Below, in pieces: positions 1 to 9,541 of a DNA stretch of 64,000 bases. The notes beneath the pieces are model-generated. The model saw nothing but the letters and a program-made list of their open reading frames with translations. It did no database searches and was not told where the DNA came from. Location of the stretch: the NCBI GenBank assembly GCA_009684515.1, contig WKKS01000008.1, positions 1-64,000 of the forward strand, read 5' to 3'. Within the stretch, counting starts at the first letter, position 1. Each line of letters opens with the position of its first letter. The position numbers and the translations under genes were made by a program. This DNA comes from Geobacter sp. (GTDB taxonomy: Bacteria > Desulfobacterota > Desulfuromonadia > Geobacterales > Pseudopelobacteraceae).

Positions 1-150
1 CTGGCAAGGTTTTTCAAAGAACTCACCCTTACTGCGGAGCAGTTGGGGGTAACCGAAAGAGTTCGACTGATTGCCCAGAGGGCTTTTAGGAAATTGATGG
101 CGACTTCGCCACCGCTGCCGTCGGTGAAAATGCTACCGGCAACGGGGTAA
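1..150 (+). CDS. C-terminal end of an unidentified protein (partial)
   Basis: An open frame enters from the left edge in frame 1 and ends at the TAA at 148-150, giving 49 residues. The text is basic and leucine-rich (LARFFKELTL at the edge, ending MLPATG). I do not recognise the family. It is on the plus strand and convergent with the partner-switching operon that ends at 198. The lack of a stop over 49 codons is only moderate evidence that it is coding, and it could be a chance open stretch. The start and most of the protein lie outside the window. Confidence 0.4.
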   Translation: MARFFKELTLTAEQLGVTERVRLIAQRAFRKLMATSPPLPSVKMLPATG

Positions 151-197
151 ATATTAACCAACTGCCGTTTTTAGGTTTATTCGATTAGTTCTCATCG

Positions 198-629
198 TTA
201 TATACACTTTTTCATTTCTAAAACATTTCCTCCATTTATCCTGCGGTATTCTACTGTATCCATCATTGAGCGAATTATAAATAAGCCGCGTCCTTTTTCG
301 TTCAGTCGGTCGGATTCAAAGCAAGGGCATGGAATGGAGCTTAAATCAAATCCGCAGCCGCTGTCATAAACACGTATAGATAATTCCCTGTCGTGAATAT
401 TTATCTGCACGTGCACTTCTTTATTCGGGTCTGTTGCATTGGCATGTTTAATTGCATTTACTATGGATTCAGTCAGCACAACGTTAAGCTGGTTAGCAAG
501 AGTTTCGCGGTCGCAGGCAGTTTCATCAAACTCTTTGACCATGCTTTCACCTATTTTACCAATCATACCCAGGTAACGGGTTTGGTTCGGTATTGTTATT
601 TCTAGTGCTATATTCTTTTTCATAGTCAC
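198..629 (-). CDS. RsbW/SpoIIAB-like anti-sigma factor kinase (HATPase_c_2)
   Basis: This 143-aa protein has the GHKL ATPase fold of anti-sigma serine kinases. An N-box is visible (ESIVNAIKHAN), followed by the G1 box (DSGCGFD) and the G2 box (GRGLFII). Known members bind a sigma factor or another output protein and phosphorylate the partner STAS protein. The gene is last in a coupled minus-strand operon, about 20 bases after the STAS gene, and the operon also encodes the matching SpoIIE-type phosphatase, so all three parts of a partner switch are present. The first codon is GTG at 629; an ATG six bases inside (623) is an equally plausible start, because the only purine-rich stretch (AGGGTGA) overlaps the region. 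The target sigma factor is not encoded nearby. Confidence 0.85.
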   Translation of the reverse strand: MTMKKNIALEITIPNQTRYLGMIGKIGESMVKEFDETACDRETLANQLNVVLTESIVNAIKHANATDPNKEVHVQINIHDRELSIRVYDSGCGFDLSSIPCPCFESDRLNEKGRGLFIIRSMMDTVEYRRINGGNVLEMKKCI

Positions 630-649
630 CCTGACCAGAAACTCGTATG

Positions 650-985
650 TTAGACACTCTCCAATGCATCATCAATGGTAGCATATATGTCAAAAACCCT
701 ATGGAGACGTGTAAGTTCAAACATTGATTTTACCTGCGTCTGCAGTCCGGATAATTTCAAAGTCCCTTGACGTGTCGAAGCATTCTTGAAACCTGATACC
801 AATACACCAAGCCCCGAACTGTCTATAAATCGGACTTCTTTCAGGTCAACAATTACGTTTTTACTGCCGACTTCAAACAGACGATTTAATTCCTGTTTCA
901 ATTCTTCTGAATTATTTGCGTCAAGTCTCTCTTCTTTTACGAAAACTACGATAAAACCATTGTTTGATTCTGTTTTAAGATTCAT
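650..985 (-). CDS. STAS-domain anti-anti-sigma factor (SpoIIAA/RsbV-like)
   Basis: A single STAS domain fills this 111-aa protein. The signature VDLKEVRFIDSSGLG places the phospho-acceptor serine at residue 56 or 57. In known systems the unphosphorylated form binds the RsbW-like kinase and frees its target; the kinase phosphorylates it and a SpoIIE-type phosphatase resets it. The phosphatase is the gene just upstream (13-base gap) and the kinase the gene just downstream, so the cycle can be assigned within the operon. The ATG at 985 follows a good ribosome site (AAGGAGAT, 3 bases upstream). Confidence 0.9.
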   Translation of the reverse strand: MNLKTESNNGFIVVFVKEERLDANNSEELKQELNRLFEVGSKNVIVDLKEVRFIDSSGLGVLVSGFKNASTRQGTLKLSGLQTQVKSMFELTRLHRVFDIYATIDDALESV

Positions 986-998
986 GGGATCTCCTTGT

Positions 999-3900
999 TT
1001 ACAGTATTTTTAGCAATACCAGCGATATATCATCTTGAAATTTCTTAGAGCCGGTGAAATCAATCACAGCGTCATAGATTGAATCAATTATTTCTTCGGC
1101 CGAGAGATGCGCGACAGTTCCGAGCTGGGCACAAACCCTGCTGTTACCAAACATTTCTCCAGAGGCGTTAAATGACTCTGTCAGGCCATCTGTGTAGAAG
1201 AGTAACACATCACCGCTTACAAGTTCAATGCTGCGTTCTTCAAAGACGACAGAGGTTTTGACCCCGAGTATCAGCCCTTCAGTATCTAATTCTATACAGG
1301 TGTTTGAGCCTGTGCGGTGAATAATTGGATGGTTGTGGCCAGCATTGGAGTATGACAGTCTGCCGCTGGCTGAGTTGTATTTTGCGTAGAACATGGTGAT
1401 AAATAATTCGGCTCGTGTCAGGTCGTCATGCAGTTGGCTATTTAGGATGTTTAGTATTGCGCTGGCACTGTGAGCAGAATTTACCTGGGCTCTCAACAGT
1501 GTGCGAACTTCAGACATTATCAAAGCGGCTCCAACGCTGTGTCCTGACACATCTGCAATAAGTACATCAACTGTATTTTCATTTCTCTTGAAAAAATCGT
1601 AATAGTCACCGCCAACATGGGCCGCAGAGACGCATTTTCCAGCCAAGTCTATACCAAATAGATCAGGTGCGCAGTCTGGAAGGAGTGACACCTGAATTTG
1701 TTGTGCAATCTCCATATCGCGCAAAACTCGTGCATTTTGTAATAGTGCCTGTTCCTTCTGGTCACGCTCAAGATCTTTTTCGTGCATTTCGCGAACGATA
1801 GTTATTGCTTGCGCAAGTTGACCAGAAAGGCTGGTCAGAAGTGTGATGAATTCCTTGGTAAACAGTCCGGCTATAGATTTGGAATACACAGAAAGGATTC
1901 CGATGGCCTGTTCACCTTCCCTTGAAATTGGAATATGTGCAAATGAAATTATATCTTCCGCCAGAGTTAGATCCAGCGGAAGTGAAGAACTTGCCAGTCT
2001 GGCATCATTTGTGAAATGTGCTTCGCTATCATGGTACACCATGTCAAAATACGGCTCGCACTCAGAATACCAGTGATTTTCGTTAATAGGTTTTCTATTT
2101 GCCCCCTGATAGCTTGTAACAGAATAGCTTCCGTCTTCGTTTTTAAGTTGAATGATTGCAATTTCCAGTTTGAATTCAGTCAGTAGCAGAACCAGTAGGT
2201 CGTCCATAATAATCTGTAAATCAAGAGTCCTGTTTATGATTTCTGACGCTTTGAGCCTTACAAACAAGGATTCCCTGCTTTGGTCAAGAGATGTTCTCAC
2301 AGTGCTGTAAATGTCGTAGACAGATTCCATGCGAGAGCCCATATCAGATAGGAAGCTGTCCACAATTGCGCCAGCTGCAGCCGCACCCACCGATCCGGCC
2401 AATGTCTTTTCTACGTGACGTTTTAGATTCGGCAGATCAAACTCCGAAATAGTTCCTTCCTGATTTATTTCGCGATTACCTGCGTATTGGTTAAAGGCGT
2501 TTTGTGCTTCTGCTCCACCAATAAACTTTGTCATTAGTGCCACGAACTGTGATGTAGTGACAGGTTTTGAAAGTCTCTTCTCCTCTGTATGTCTTTGGCT
2601 GCGTGTGCGCTCGAATATAGCTATAAATTTAGCGACCTGTTCTCGTTCCTTATCAGTCTGTTGCAACATAATTGAACAGATAATATAGGTACTGATATTG
2701 AACAGCATGCTCCAAAACAATGACTGGCTCCACAAATCCATACCTGATAGTCCGAATAATGCGGTCGGCTTCAGAAGTTCTACGCCAAACGGACCTTCGG
2801 TGAGTAGTTCGGTGGGCAGCCAACCGGATTTGCTGAAAGAGGGGAGCAGTAGCGTGTAAAACCAGATAACGAATCCTGACAGTATTCCGCCGATGGCACC
2901 GGACTTGTTGCCTCTTCGCCAGTAAAGTCCGCCCAGCATGGCCGGCAAAAACTGTGCAGCAGCAGAAAAAGATATTAGCCCCATATTCACCAGCATGTAG
3001 GTGTCGCCTACCGCCTGATTATAAAAAAAGCCCAACATCACAACCAGGAATATGCCGAATCTCTTCAGGTTTATAAGTAACAACGGAAACCAGATGCGAG
3101 GTGTAAACCGGACGATGACAGGCATAAAAATGTGGTTCAACAACATTGTTGATATTGCAACCGACTCAACCATAACCATGCCGGCAGCGGCAGACAAACC
3201 TCCCAAAAATGCCAACAGGGCAACTTCATTGTGGCCTGTGACAAGTGGCAGGCTCAAAACAAAAAAATCAGCGCCGTTGTTGCTGCCGGTTGTCAAAATA
3301 CCCCCCAGGGCAATCGGCATTACAAAAATATTTATCAGAAAAAGGTAAACTGGAAATAGCCACATTGCAGTGGATACATGACGTTCATCAGAATTTTCTA
3401 TGACCATGACGTGAAACTGTCTCGGTAGAAGCATTATCGCCCCCATCGACAGGAACAACATTGTAAAAGTGGGGATATACTCGGGATTGCTGCCTGACGC
3501 ATCAAATGTAAAAAGACGGTTGAACGCAGCAGGATCCATGGCTTTGAACCGGGCAAAAATGTCGGTGAATCCGTCAAAAAGATAGTATGTTACAAAAATT
3601 CCCACCCCAATCAGGCTGACTAGTTTAATGAGCGATTCAAATGCAACTGCAGCGATTAACCCCTCGTGGCGTTCAGACGACTGGAGCCGGCGAGCTCCGA
3701 ATATGATACTGAAGATAGACAGGATTATAGCTAAAATTAATCCCGCCGGAAGTTTGACATCAGATCCCAGAGTCGTAAGTTGGATGTTTTCGGCCCGCAT
3801 GCCGCTGACCATATAAAAACTATGGGAAACCGCTTTAATCTGCAGTGCGATATACGGCATTATGCCGAGAATGGCGATAATTGTTACAAGGGCACCCAGC

Positions 3901-4247
3901 CAGAGAGACTTTCCATATCGAAGACTTATAAAATCAGCAATCGAAGTAATGTTGTTGTCCTTACTGATTTTTATTATTCGTCTTAATAGAAATAACCAAG
4001 TGAAAGCCGCTAAAGACGGGCCTAGGTAGATCATCAAAAAATCTATCCCCGTCGTGGATGCCTTTCCGACACTGCCGTAAAATGTCCAAGATGTACAATA
4101 AACTGCGATTGATAGTGAATATACTACGGGATTACTGACTATGCTGCGTCCAGTCTCTTTGCGATAGTGTGCATACCAGGCGATCAGGAAAATGAGCGCA
4201 GTGTAAAGTGCGGATATGGAAGCTGCGTAGACAATTCCAGTATTCAT
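999..4247 (-). CDS. SLC5 transporter-STAC-GAF-SpoIIE phosphatase fusion
   Basis: This 1082-aa protein joins four modules. Residues 1-530 are a multi-spanning sodium/solute symporter domain of the CbrA type. About 565-640 resembles the STAC domain that links such transporters to signalling outputs. About 670-815 is GAF-like, and a short coiled coil leads to a PP2C-type SpoIIE phosphatase from about 860 to the end. The metal-binding motifs are visible: GGDYYDFF at 879-886, IADVSGHSVG at 897-906 and YTDGLTE near the C-terminus. In known CbrA-like proteins the output is a histidine kinase; here it is a serine phosphatase, and the substrate is probably the STAS protein encoded 13 bases downstream. 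Transport or binding of a nutrient would thus be read out by dephosphorylation. The start overlaps the stop of the small membrane protein gene (TAATG). The ligand is unknown. Confidence 0.9.
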   Translation of the reverse strand: MNTGIVYAASISALYTALIFLIAWYAHYRKETGRSIVSNPVVYSLSIAVYCTSWTFYGSVGKASTTGIDFLMIYLGPSLAAFTWLFLLRRIIKISKDNNITSIADFISLRYGKSLWLGALVTIIAILGIMPYIALQIKAVSHSFYMVSGMRAENIQLTTLGSDVKLPAGLILAIILSIFSIIFGARRLQSSERHEGLIAAVAFESLIKLVSLIGVGIFVTYYLFDGFTDIFARFKAMDPAAFNRLFTFDASGSNPEYIPTFTMLFLSMGAIMLLPRQFHVMVIENSDERHVSTAMWLFPVYLFLINIFVMPIALGGILTTGSNNGADFFVLSLPLVTGHNEVALLAFLGGLSAAAGMVMVESVAISTMLLNHIFMPVIVRFTPRIWFPLLLINLKRFGIFLVVMLGFFYNQAVGDTYMLVNMGLISFSAAAQFLPAMLGGLYWRRGNKSGAIGGILSGFVIWFYTLLLPSFSKSGWLPTELLTEGPFGVELLKPTALFGLSGMDLWSQSLFWSMLFNISTYIICSIMLQQTDKEREQVAKFIAIFERTRSQRHTEEKRLSKPVTTSQFVALMTKFIGGAEAQNAFNQYAGNREINQEGTISEFDLPNLKRHVEKTLAGSVGAAAAGAIVDSFLSDMGSRMESVYDIYSTVRTSLDQSRESLFVRLKASEIINRTLDLQIIMDDLLVLLLTEFKLEIAIIQLKNEDGSYSVTSYQGANRKPINENHWYSECEPYFDMVYHDSEAHFTNDARLASSSLPLDLTLAEDIISFAHIPISREGEQAIGILSVYSKSIAGLFTKEFITLLTSLSGQLAQAITIVREMHEKDLERDQKEQALLQNARVLRDMEIAQQIQVSLLPDCAPDLFGIDLAGKCVSAAHVGGDYYDFFKRNENTVDVLIADVSGHSVGAALIMSEVRTLLRAQVNSAHSASAILNILNSQLHDDLTRAELFITMFYAKYNSASGRLSYSNAGHNHPIIHRTGSNTCIELDTEGLILGVKTSVVFEERSIELVSGDVLLFYTDGLTESFNASGEMFGNSRVCAQLGTVAHLSAEEIIDSIYDAVIDFTGSKKFQDDISLVLLKIL

Positions 4248-4501
4248 TAGTCTTTATTCTCATCGCCGTTCTGGTTGAGTGAAGAAAATGAACGCATGAA
4301 GATATATATGATAAAGATAGAAAATGCCCATCCGATAGTCAGATACAGAAACATCAGTGGGAACCCGAACAACATTACCGGTTTGTTGAAAATATTCATG
4401 AACGGGAATGTCATCATTATAATTCCCAGGATAAAGAATATAATCCATGACTCTCGTAGCTGCAAACGATGTATTATTCTGGCAAGCAAACGTTTTGTCA
4501 T
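4247..4501 (-). CDS. CbrX-like small membrane protein
   Basis: This 84-aa protein has two strongly hydrophobic segments (about residues 18-37 and 43-68) flanked by basic residues and a hydrophilic tail. Its stop shares a base with the start of the SLC5-phosphatase gene and its start overlaps the upstream gene by four bases (ATGA), so all three are translationally coupled. In pseudomonads a small hydrophobic protein, CbrX, is encoded in the same way directly before cbrA. The size, topology and coupling match, but assignment rests on context and general character rather than a recognised motif. A role as an accessory subunit for the transporter domain is inference. The alternative is an unrelated two-helix protein. 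Confidence 0.75.
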   Translation of the reverse strand: MTKRLLARIIHRLQLRESWIIFFILGIIMMTFPFMNIFNKPVMLFGFPLMFLYLTIGWAFSIFIIYIFMRSFSSLNQNGDENKD

Positions 4502-6093
4502 TGAGCAAGCTCCTTGTATACAGTGCTGGCCATCTGTTCCGTGGGATAGATGGCATCTAGCTCTATTACCCTGCCTTCTTTTGTCTCAGGTCTTTCGAAT
4601 TCAGACCTCTGATATTCAAGGAGTTCTACTCTTCCATCCGATACCGAATTGCCAAGTGCTGTGCGACTTTTGAGTCTCTCTTGTTGTAGATTATCGTTGC
4701 AGAATACGAAAAGTACAACAAAGTTGGCATTGTGTAAGTCGGCCAAGGCTGAAAAGTCAGCCCGATCTGAGGCCTTTCGGAAGCTTGCATCAATCACAAC
4801 GGATCGTCCGGCCACAAGCTCATGTGCAGCTAATTCCTTTAACTTTTCGTAAACTTGCCCTGTGAACTGATTGTTGTATATCCCCTGACCATACTGTTCT
4901 TGACGTGACCCTACCGCATGGATTCCAGCGCGAATCTTACGAACCGAATCAGAGTTATACGTAGAAATACCTAATTCAAATGAGAGCTGCCTGGCCAGAG
5001 TACTTTTCCCGCATCCCATTGTTCCACATGTTATGAAAAGAGTGGGGTGCAATCTGGTCCTCTCACAATATCCCCTTGCCAGGCGAAAATATCTTATTGC
5101 ACGTTTATAAGCAATTTGCCTGGTTTCCAAATCAACATTGCTGTCATCCAGAAGAAAACTTTCAACCTTTCCACGAATAAATGCACGGTAAACTTTGTAA
5201 AAATCGACTATCTTATCTAGATCGATATCATTGCTGTATGTACTGTAGGCAGCATGCACTGCGTTTGCTAAGTCGCTGTGACCGTGAAAGTCCAGGTCCA
5301 TTAACAGAAAGGCAATGTCGGCGGCTGTGTCGCAGTAACGAAAACGCTCATTGAATTCTATGCAGTCAAAGATATGAACCTTGTCTTCAATCAGGCAGAT
5401 ATTTTCCAAATGCAGGTCTCCATCGCATTCACGAATATACCCCTGCTCAACCCTCCTTTTAAATAGATCACTGTTATTAGCTGCAAATTTGTAAACCCAA
5501 CTGCATATTGCATCATATTCGCTTGCCGGAAGTGTTCTGCCCAAGTAACTTTTTATCTGATCAAAGTTTTCATTCCAGTTGAACATGATTTTGTCAGGAG
5601 ATCCGAACTCTGATATGTACTGTGAAGAATCGGCTTTCTGATGAAAACTGCTGATAACGCTGGCTATGTTCTCCATCATATCTACCGTTGCTTCGCCCTT
5701 TTCAACCAACTTGTCCAGCATTCTGTCAGCCGGAAGTCGTTTCATCATCACTGCAAAATCCAAAACAGGGCCGTCACCGGTGAATGTTGCTTTATCTCCA
5801 GTTTGGCGTAGTTCAATGACACCTAAGTAGATATCCGGGCAAAGACGCCGATTGAGGCGCACTTCCTCATCACAGTAAAAACGGCGTTTTTCCAATGTTG
5901 AAAAATCGAGAAAACCAAAGTTGACCGGTTTTTTTATTTTGAACGCATGCGTGTCCGTCAAAAAGATCCACGACACGTGTGTCTGCACCAATTCGACCGT
6001 AGTCGCCTTAACCGGGTACGCTTCGGTATTCATTAATGATTTCAACATGCTTGCATTCATAGTGTCCGTCCGCTTTTGCATGAAGAGTAACAT
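4498..6093 (-). CDS. Aminoglycoside-phosphotransferase-like/P-loop ATPase fusion
   Basis: The N-terminal half is a kinase-like (APH) domain with the catalytic-loop motif DGDLHLENI near residue 225 and the metal-binding IFDCIEFN about 15 residues later. The C-terminal half is a zeta-toxin/gluconate-kinase-type P-loop domain with Walker A GTMGCGKST near residue 358 (numbering from the first ATG, within one). Such bifunctional proteins are widespread and their substrate is unknown; resistance to aminoglycosides should not be assumed. It is the first gene of the partner-switch operon, overlapping the next gene by four bases. The start is unsettled: a TTG at 6096, ATG at 6093, ATG at 6081 and ATG at 6060 are all in frame. 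The one at 6060 has the best upstream purines (GGACGGA), and the domain begins only after residue 20, so a shorter protein is possible. Confidence 0.85.
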   Translation of the reverse strand: MLLFMQKRTDTMNASMLKSLMNTEAYPVKATTVELVQTHVSWIFLTDTHAFKIKKPVNFGFLDFSTLEKRRFYCDEEVRLNRRLCPDIYLGVIELRQTGDKATFTGDGPVLDFAVMMKRLPADRMLDKLVEKGEATVDMMENIASVISSFHQKADSSQYISEFGSPDKIMFNWNENFDQIKSYLGRTLPASEYDAICSWVYKFAANNSDLFKRRVEQGYIRECDGDLHLENICLIEDKVHIFDCIEFNERFRYCDTAADIAFLLMDLDFHGHSDLANAVHAAYSTYSNDIDLDKIVDFYKVYRAFIRGKVESFLLDDSNVDLETRQIAYKRAIRYFRLARGYCERTRLHPTLFITCGTMGCGKSTLARQLSFELGISTYNSDSVRKIRAGIHAVGSRQEQYGQGIYNNQFTGQVYEKLKELAAHELVAGRSVVIDASFRKASDRADFSALADLHNANFVVLFVFCNDNLQQERLKSRTALGNSVSDGRVELLEYQRSEFERPETKEGRVIELDAIYPTEQMASTVYKELAQ

Positions 6094-6200
6094 CAAATGG
6101 ACACATCCGCAAGCTGTCGCAAACCCTGATTATCGTTTGACCAGGATGACTATTCATGCTAGTTTTCATCACTAATTCAATAAGAATGGAATAATTCTAA

Positions 6201-7907
6201 ATGTCGTTGCGGTTGATCATACTAATGTCCTTCCTGTTGCTGGCATCATGTGCCATCAGCACACCCCACCACGAAGATAGCCCTTCAGATGTCGATAATA
6301 CAATTGATAGTTATTCCCGCTCATTGTACCTGTATTCTCGGGCGAGGCTTGCGTCACATGACGGCGATTATCCGGCTGCTTTAAGTTTGTTGCGTGAAGC
6401 GATTGAGCTTGATCCTGGCTCTGCAATGCTTAATTCAGAAGTTGCGGAAATCAAACTAAAAATCGGTCAGGTTCCGGAGGCGCTTGAGTACATTAACAAA
6501 GCGATCAAGCTTGACCCTGAATATCGTCCTCCATACGTGCTTGCAGGGATTATAATGTCATCCGCTGGTAAAGACTGGGAGGCCGCAGATTACCTGCGCA
6601 AAGCTGTCAAGCTGGATCCAGCCAAAGAAGATGCGTACCTGCATCTGACGCTATCACTTATGCGTTTGTTTGAGTACGAGGAGACTGTAGCTACTCTCAA
6701 ATCCCTGATAAAAGTAAACCCTGAATCCGTTCTTGGTTACTATTATCTGGGGCGGACCTATAGCCAGATGAAACTGTATCGGGAGGCGCTCGTCTACTTT
6801 AAAAAGACGCTCGAACTTAGACCTGAATTTGATCAGGCGGTAATTGACATGGCTGCCACATACGAGGCCATGGGTGACTATTCACAGGCCATAGAAAGCT
6901 ACCGTTCGCAGCTTGGCCGGGATGTGAACAGAGGGGCAGTGCTTCAAAGGTTGATTCAACTTCTGATACAGCAGCGTCGCTTTCCGGAAGCACTTGAATA
7001 CCTGGGGAACGCCGTGAAAGCCGGTCTGGGGGGGCAGGAAACCTTTCGTAAAATCGGCCTGGTTTACCTCGAATTAGAGCAGTACGACAAGGCTATTGCG
7101 GTCTTCAGTGAAATTTTGGAAAAAGATCCGGCTGCACACCATATCCGACTCTACCTCGGAATTGCATTTGAGGAAAAAGGTGAACTGGATAAGGCCTCTG
7201 ACGAATTCAAAAAAATTCCGCATGAAGCGTCTTCTTACCTGGAGGCAATTGGCCATATCGCCATCATTCTTAAAGAACAGGGGAAAACTGAGCAGGCCAT
7301 CGGAATACTCAAGGAGGCCATCTCCACCAACAAAGGGCAATTTGAGCTGTACCTCAATCTGGCAGGACTTTACGAATCAATTGGCAATGTTGAGGAAAGC
7401 CTGACATTTCTATTTGAAAACGAACGACTGTTTCCAAAGGAAGCTCGCTATCAGTTCCGCATTGGAGTGTTGCTGGACAAGCTTGGAAAACGTGCTGAAT
7501 CAATCGAGCGGATGAAGATGGTACTCGCCCTCAACCCGAGAGACGCACAGGCACTCAACTACCTTGGGTATACATATGCTGAGATGGGTATCAATCTGGA
7601 CGAGGCCCTCAAGTACATTGAGCTGGCTGTTGAAATACGTCCCAATGATGCCTTTATTCTCGATAGCCTTGGCTGGGTCAATTTCAAGCTGAAGCGTTAC
7701 GATGAAGCAGTTAAATTGCTGGAAGATGCAGTCAGTCTGGTAAATGATGATTCGACCATTGCAGAGCACCTGGGAGATGCATATGCCGCCAAGCGCGAAT
7801 ATAAAAAGGCACTCAAACAGTACCGCAAGGCTCTTGCCATAGACCCGGACCGTAAAGAACTTGCAGACAAGATCCGCAAGTTCAAAGGGGAGCATGGCGA
7901 AAAATGA
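6201..7907 (+). CDS. TPR-repeat lipoprotein
   Basis: The 568-aa product starts with a lipoprotein signal; the lipobox LLAS-C puts the modified cysteine at residue 17. From about residue 45 to 560 it is almost entirely tetratricopeptide repeats, with recurring patterns such as A-x-x-x-Y/F-x-x-A-I/L-x-x-D-P roughly every 34 residues, about 14 units. TPR lipoproteins act as scaffolds at the inner face of the outer membrane or in the periplasm; the partner is unknown. The stop overlaps the start of the binding-protein gene by four bases, so the two are co-translated. It is transcribed divergently from the partner-switch operon across a 100-base gap. Confidence 0.88.
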   Translation: MSLRLIILMSFLLLASCAISTPHHEDSPSDVDNTIDSYSRSLYLYSRARLASHDGDYPAALSLLREAIELDPGSAMLNSEVAEIKLKIGQVPEALEYINKAIKLDPEYRPPYVLAGIIMSSAGKDWEAADYLRKAVKLDPAKEDAYLHLTLSLMRLFEYEETVATLKSLIKVNPESVLGYYYLGRTYSQMKLYREALVYFKKTLELRPEFDQAVIDMAATYEAMGDYSQAIESYRSQLGRDVNRGAVLQRLIQLLIQQRRFPEALEYLGNAVKAGLGGQETFRKIGLVYLELEQYDKAIAVFSEILEKDPAAHHIRLYLGIAFEEKGELDKASDEFKKIPHEASSYLEAIGHIAIILKEQGKTEQAIGILKEAISTNKGQFELYLNLAGLYESIGNVEESLTFLFENERLFPKEARYQFRIGVLLDKLGKRAESIERMKMVLALNPRDAQALNYLGYTYAEMGINLDEALKYIELAVEIRPNDAFILDSLGWVNFKLKRYDEAVKLLEDAVSLVNDDSTIAEHLGDAYAAKREYKKALKQYRKALAIDPDRKELADKIRKFKGEHGEK

Positions 7908-9541
7908 GGATATCAACGGGCAAAAGCCTGCTGTTCCTCCTATTGTGCAGTTTCTTTCTGAATTCCTGTCATACTTCTGAATCACCGCAGCCACAACCTA
8001 AGCGCTCCGCATCAACGACACCTGTCACAGGAGATTCGCTGGTTGAGGGGACTATTGGTGAAGCCTCCACATTAATCCCGATCCTGGCGACCGACGCATC
8101 TTCCCACGCAGTGGCAGGTCAGGTTTATAACGGTCTTGTCAAATATGACAAAAATCTTAACATCACCAGTGACCTTGCGCAATCGTATGATATTTCGCCA
8201 GATGGCCTGACCATTACCTTTCATCTGCGCCGGGGTGTCAAATGGCACGACGGCGCACCATTCACTGCGCGGGACGTGCTTTATACCTATCGAGTTACCG
8301 TTGATCCCAAAACTCCCACCGCCTACGCCGAAGATTTTAAGCAGGTAAAAAATATTTCTGCACCGGATGAACACACCATTAAGGTGGTATACGGGATACC
8401 GTTTGCTCCGGCACTCGCTTCATGGGGGATGAACATTTTACCTGCCCACTTGCTGGAGGGGCAGGATATTACCAAGAGTCCACTGGCTCGCAACCCGGTA
8501 GGAACCGGGCCTTACCGTTTCAAGGAGTGGGTAGCCGGTCAGAAAATCGTGCTGGAGGCCAACCCCGACTATTTCGAGGGGCGTCCGTATATCGATCGTT
8601 TCATCTACCGGATCATCCCGGACACTTCCACTATGTACATGGAGTTGAAGGCCGGCGGTATTGATTTGATGGGGCTGACCCCGGTTCAGTACGCTCGCCA
8701 GACTTCCAGCCGAAGCTTTACTTCTCTCTTCAACAAATACCGTTACCCCTCCTCCAGCTACCTTTACATGGGCTACAACCTGCGCCATCCACTATTTGGC
8801 GATAAACGCATCCGGCAGGCCATGACTGCCGCCATCAACAAGGACGAACTGATTCAAGGGGTCCTTTTCGGCATGGGGCAGAAGGCGCATGGTCCGATCG
8901 TGCCGGGGCGCTGGGCCTATAACCCCACCGTGAAAGACATTGGCTATGATCCGAAGCATGCCGCAGAACTGCTGGCCGAAGCCGGTTGGAAGGAAAAAAA
9001 CAGCGAAGGAATTCTGGTAAAAGATGGCAAGCCGTTTAAATTCACCATTCTTACCAACCAGGGCAACCAGCAGCGCCTGATGACTGCCCAGATAGTTCAG
9101 CAGCGTTTGCGGCAGGTAGGCATTGACGTTAAAATCCGTATTGTAGAGTGGGCCGCTTTTCTAAAGGAGTTTGTCAACAAAGGCAATTTTGAAGTTGTCA
9201 TGCTTGCCTGGAGCATCTCCCAGGACCCGGATATGTACGATATCTGGCATTCCAGTAAGACCAAGCCGGGGGAGCTGAATTTCATTGGCTACAAAAATCC
9301 GGAAGTTGACCGTTTGCTGGTGGCAGGACGCAACACATTTGACATTGAAAAACGCAAGCAAGCCTACTTCCGTATCCAGGAAATACTGGCTGAAGAACAA
9401 CCCTACACTTTCCTGTATGTGCCGGACGCGCTGCCGGTGGTAAGCGCCCGAATCCGCGGTGTGGAACCGGCTCCGGCCGGCATCGGTCATAATCAGATCA
9501 AATGGTATGTGCCTAAGAATGAGCAAGTGTACGTGCCATGA
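7904..9541 (+). CDS. Peptide-type ABC transporter substrate-binding lipoprotein
   Basis: This 545-aa protein is a family 5 solute-binding protein (DppA/OppA type). The lipoprotein signal ends in LNSC with the cysteine at residue 22. The family features are clear: GEASTLIPILATD at the start of the mature domain, the WHDGAPFTARDV segment, GTGPYRF, and the C-terminal IQEILAEEQPYTFLY. It would capture peptides or a related ligand outside the cytoplasmic membrane. The matching permeases are not next to it but 5.5 kb downstream, after the SNF2 and SWIM genes; no ATPase subunit lies in the window. Overlaps of four bases on both sides indicate translational coupling to the TPR and SNF2 genes. Confidence 0.93.
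   Translation: MRISTGKSLLFLLLCSFFLNSCHTSESPQPQPKRSASTTPVTGDSLVEGTIGEASTLIPILATDASSHAVAGQVYNGLVKYDKNLNITSDLAQSYDISPDGLTITFHLRRGVKWHDGAPFTARDVLYTYRVTVDPKTPTAYAEDFKQVKNISAPDEHTIKVVYGIPFAPALASWGMNILPAHLLEGQDITKSPLARNPVGTGPYRFKEWVAGQKIVLEANPDYFEGRPYIDRFIYRIIPDTSTMYMELKAGGIDLMGLTPVQYARQTSSRSFTSLFNKYRYPSSSYLYMGYNLRHPLFGDKRIRQAMTAAINKDELIQGVLFGMGQKAHGPIVPGRWAYNPTVKDIGYDPKHAAELLAEAGWKEKNSEGILVKDGKPFKFTILTNQGNQQRLMTAQIVQQRLRQVGIDVKIRIVEWAAFLKEFVNKGNFEVVMLAWSISQDPDMYDIWHSSKTKPGELNFIGYKNPEVDRLLVAGRNTFDIEKRKQAYFRIQEILAEEQPYTFLYVPDALPVVSARIRGVEPAPAGIGHNQIKWYVPKNEQVYVP

Noticed and set aside
4498..6093. Aminoglycoside resistance gene
   Set aside because: The kinase-like domain is fused to a P-loop domain and lies in a signalling operon; this family is widespread and not tied to resistance.
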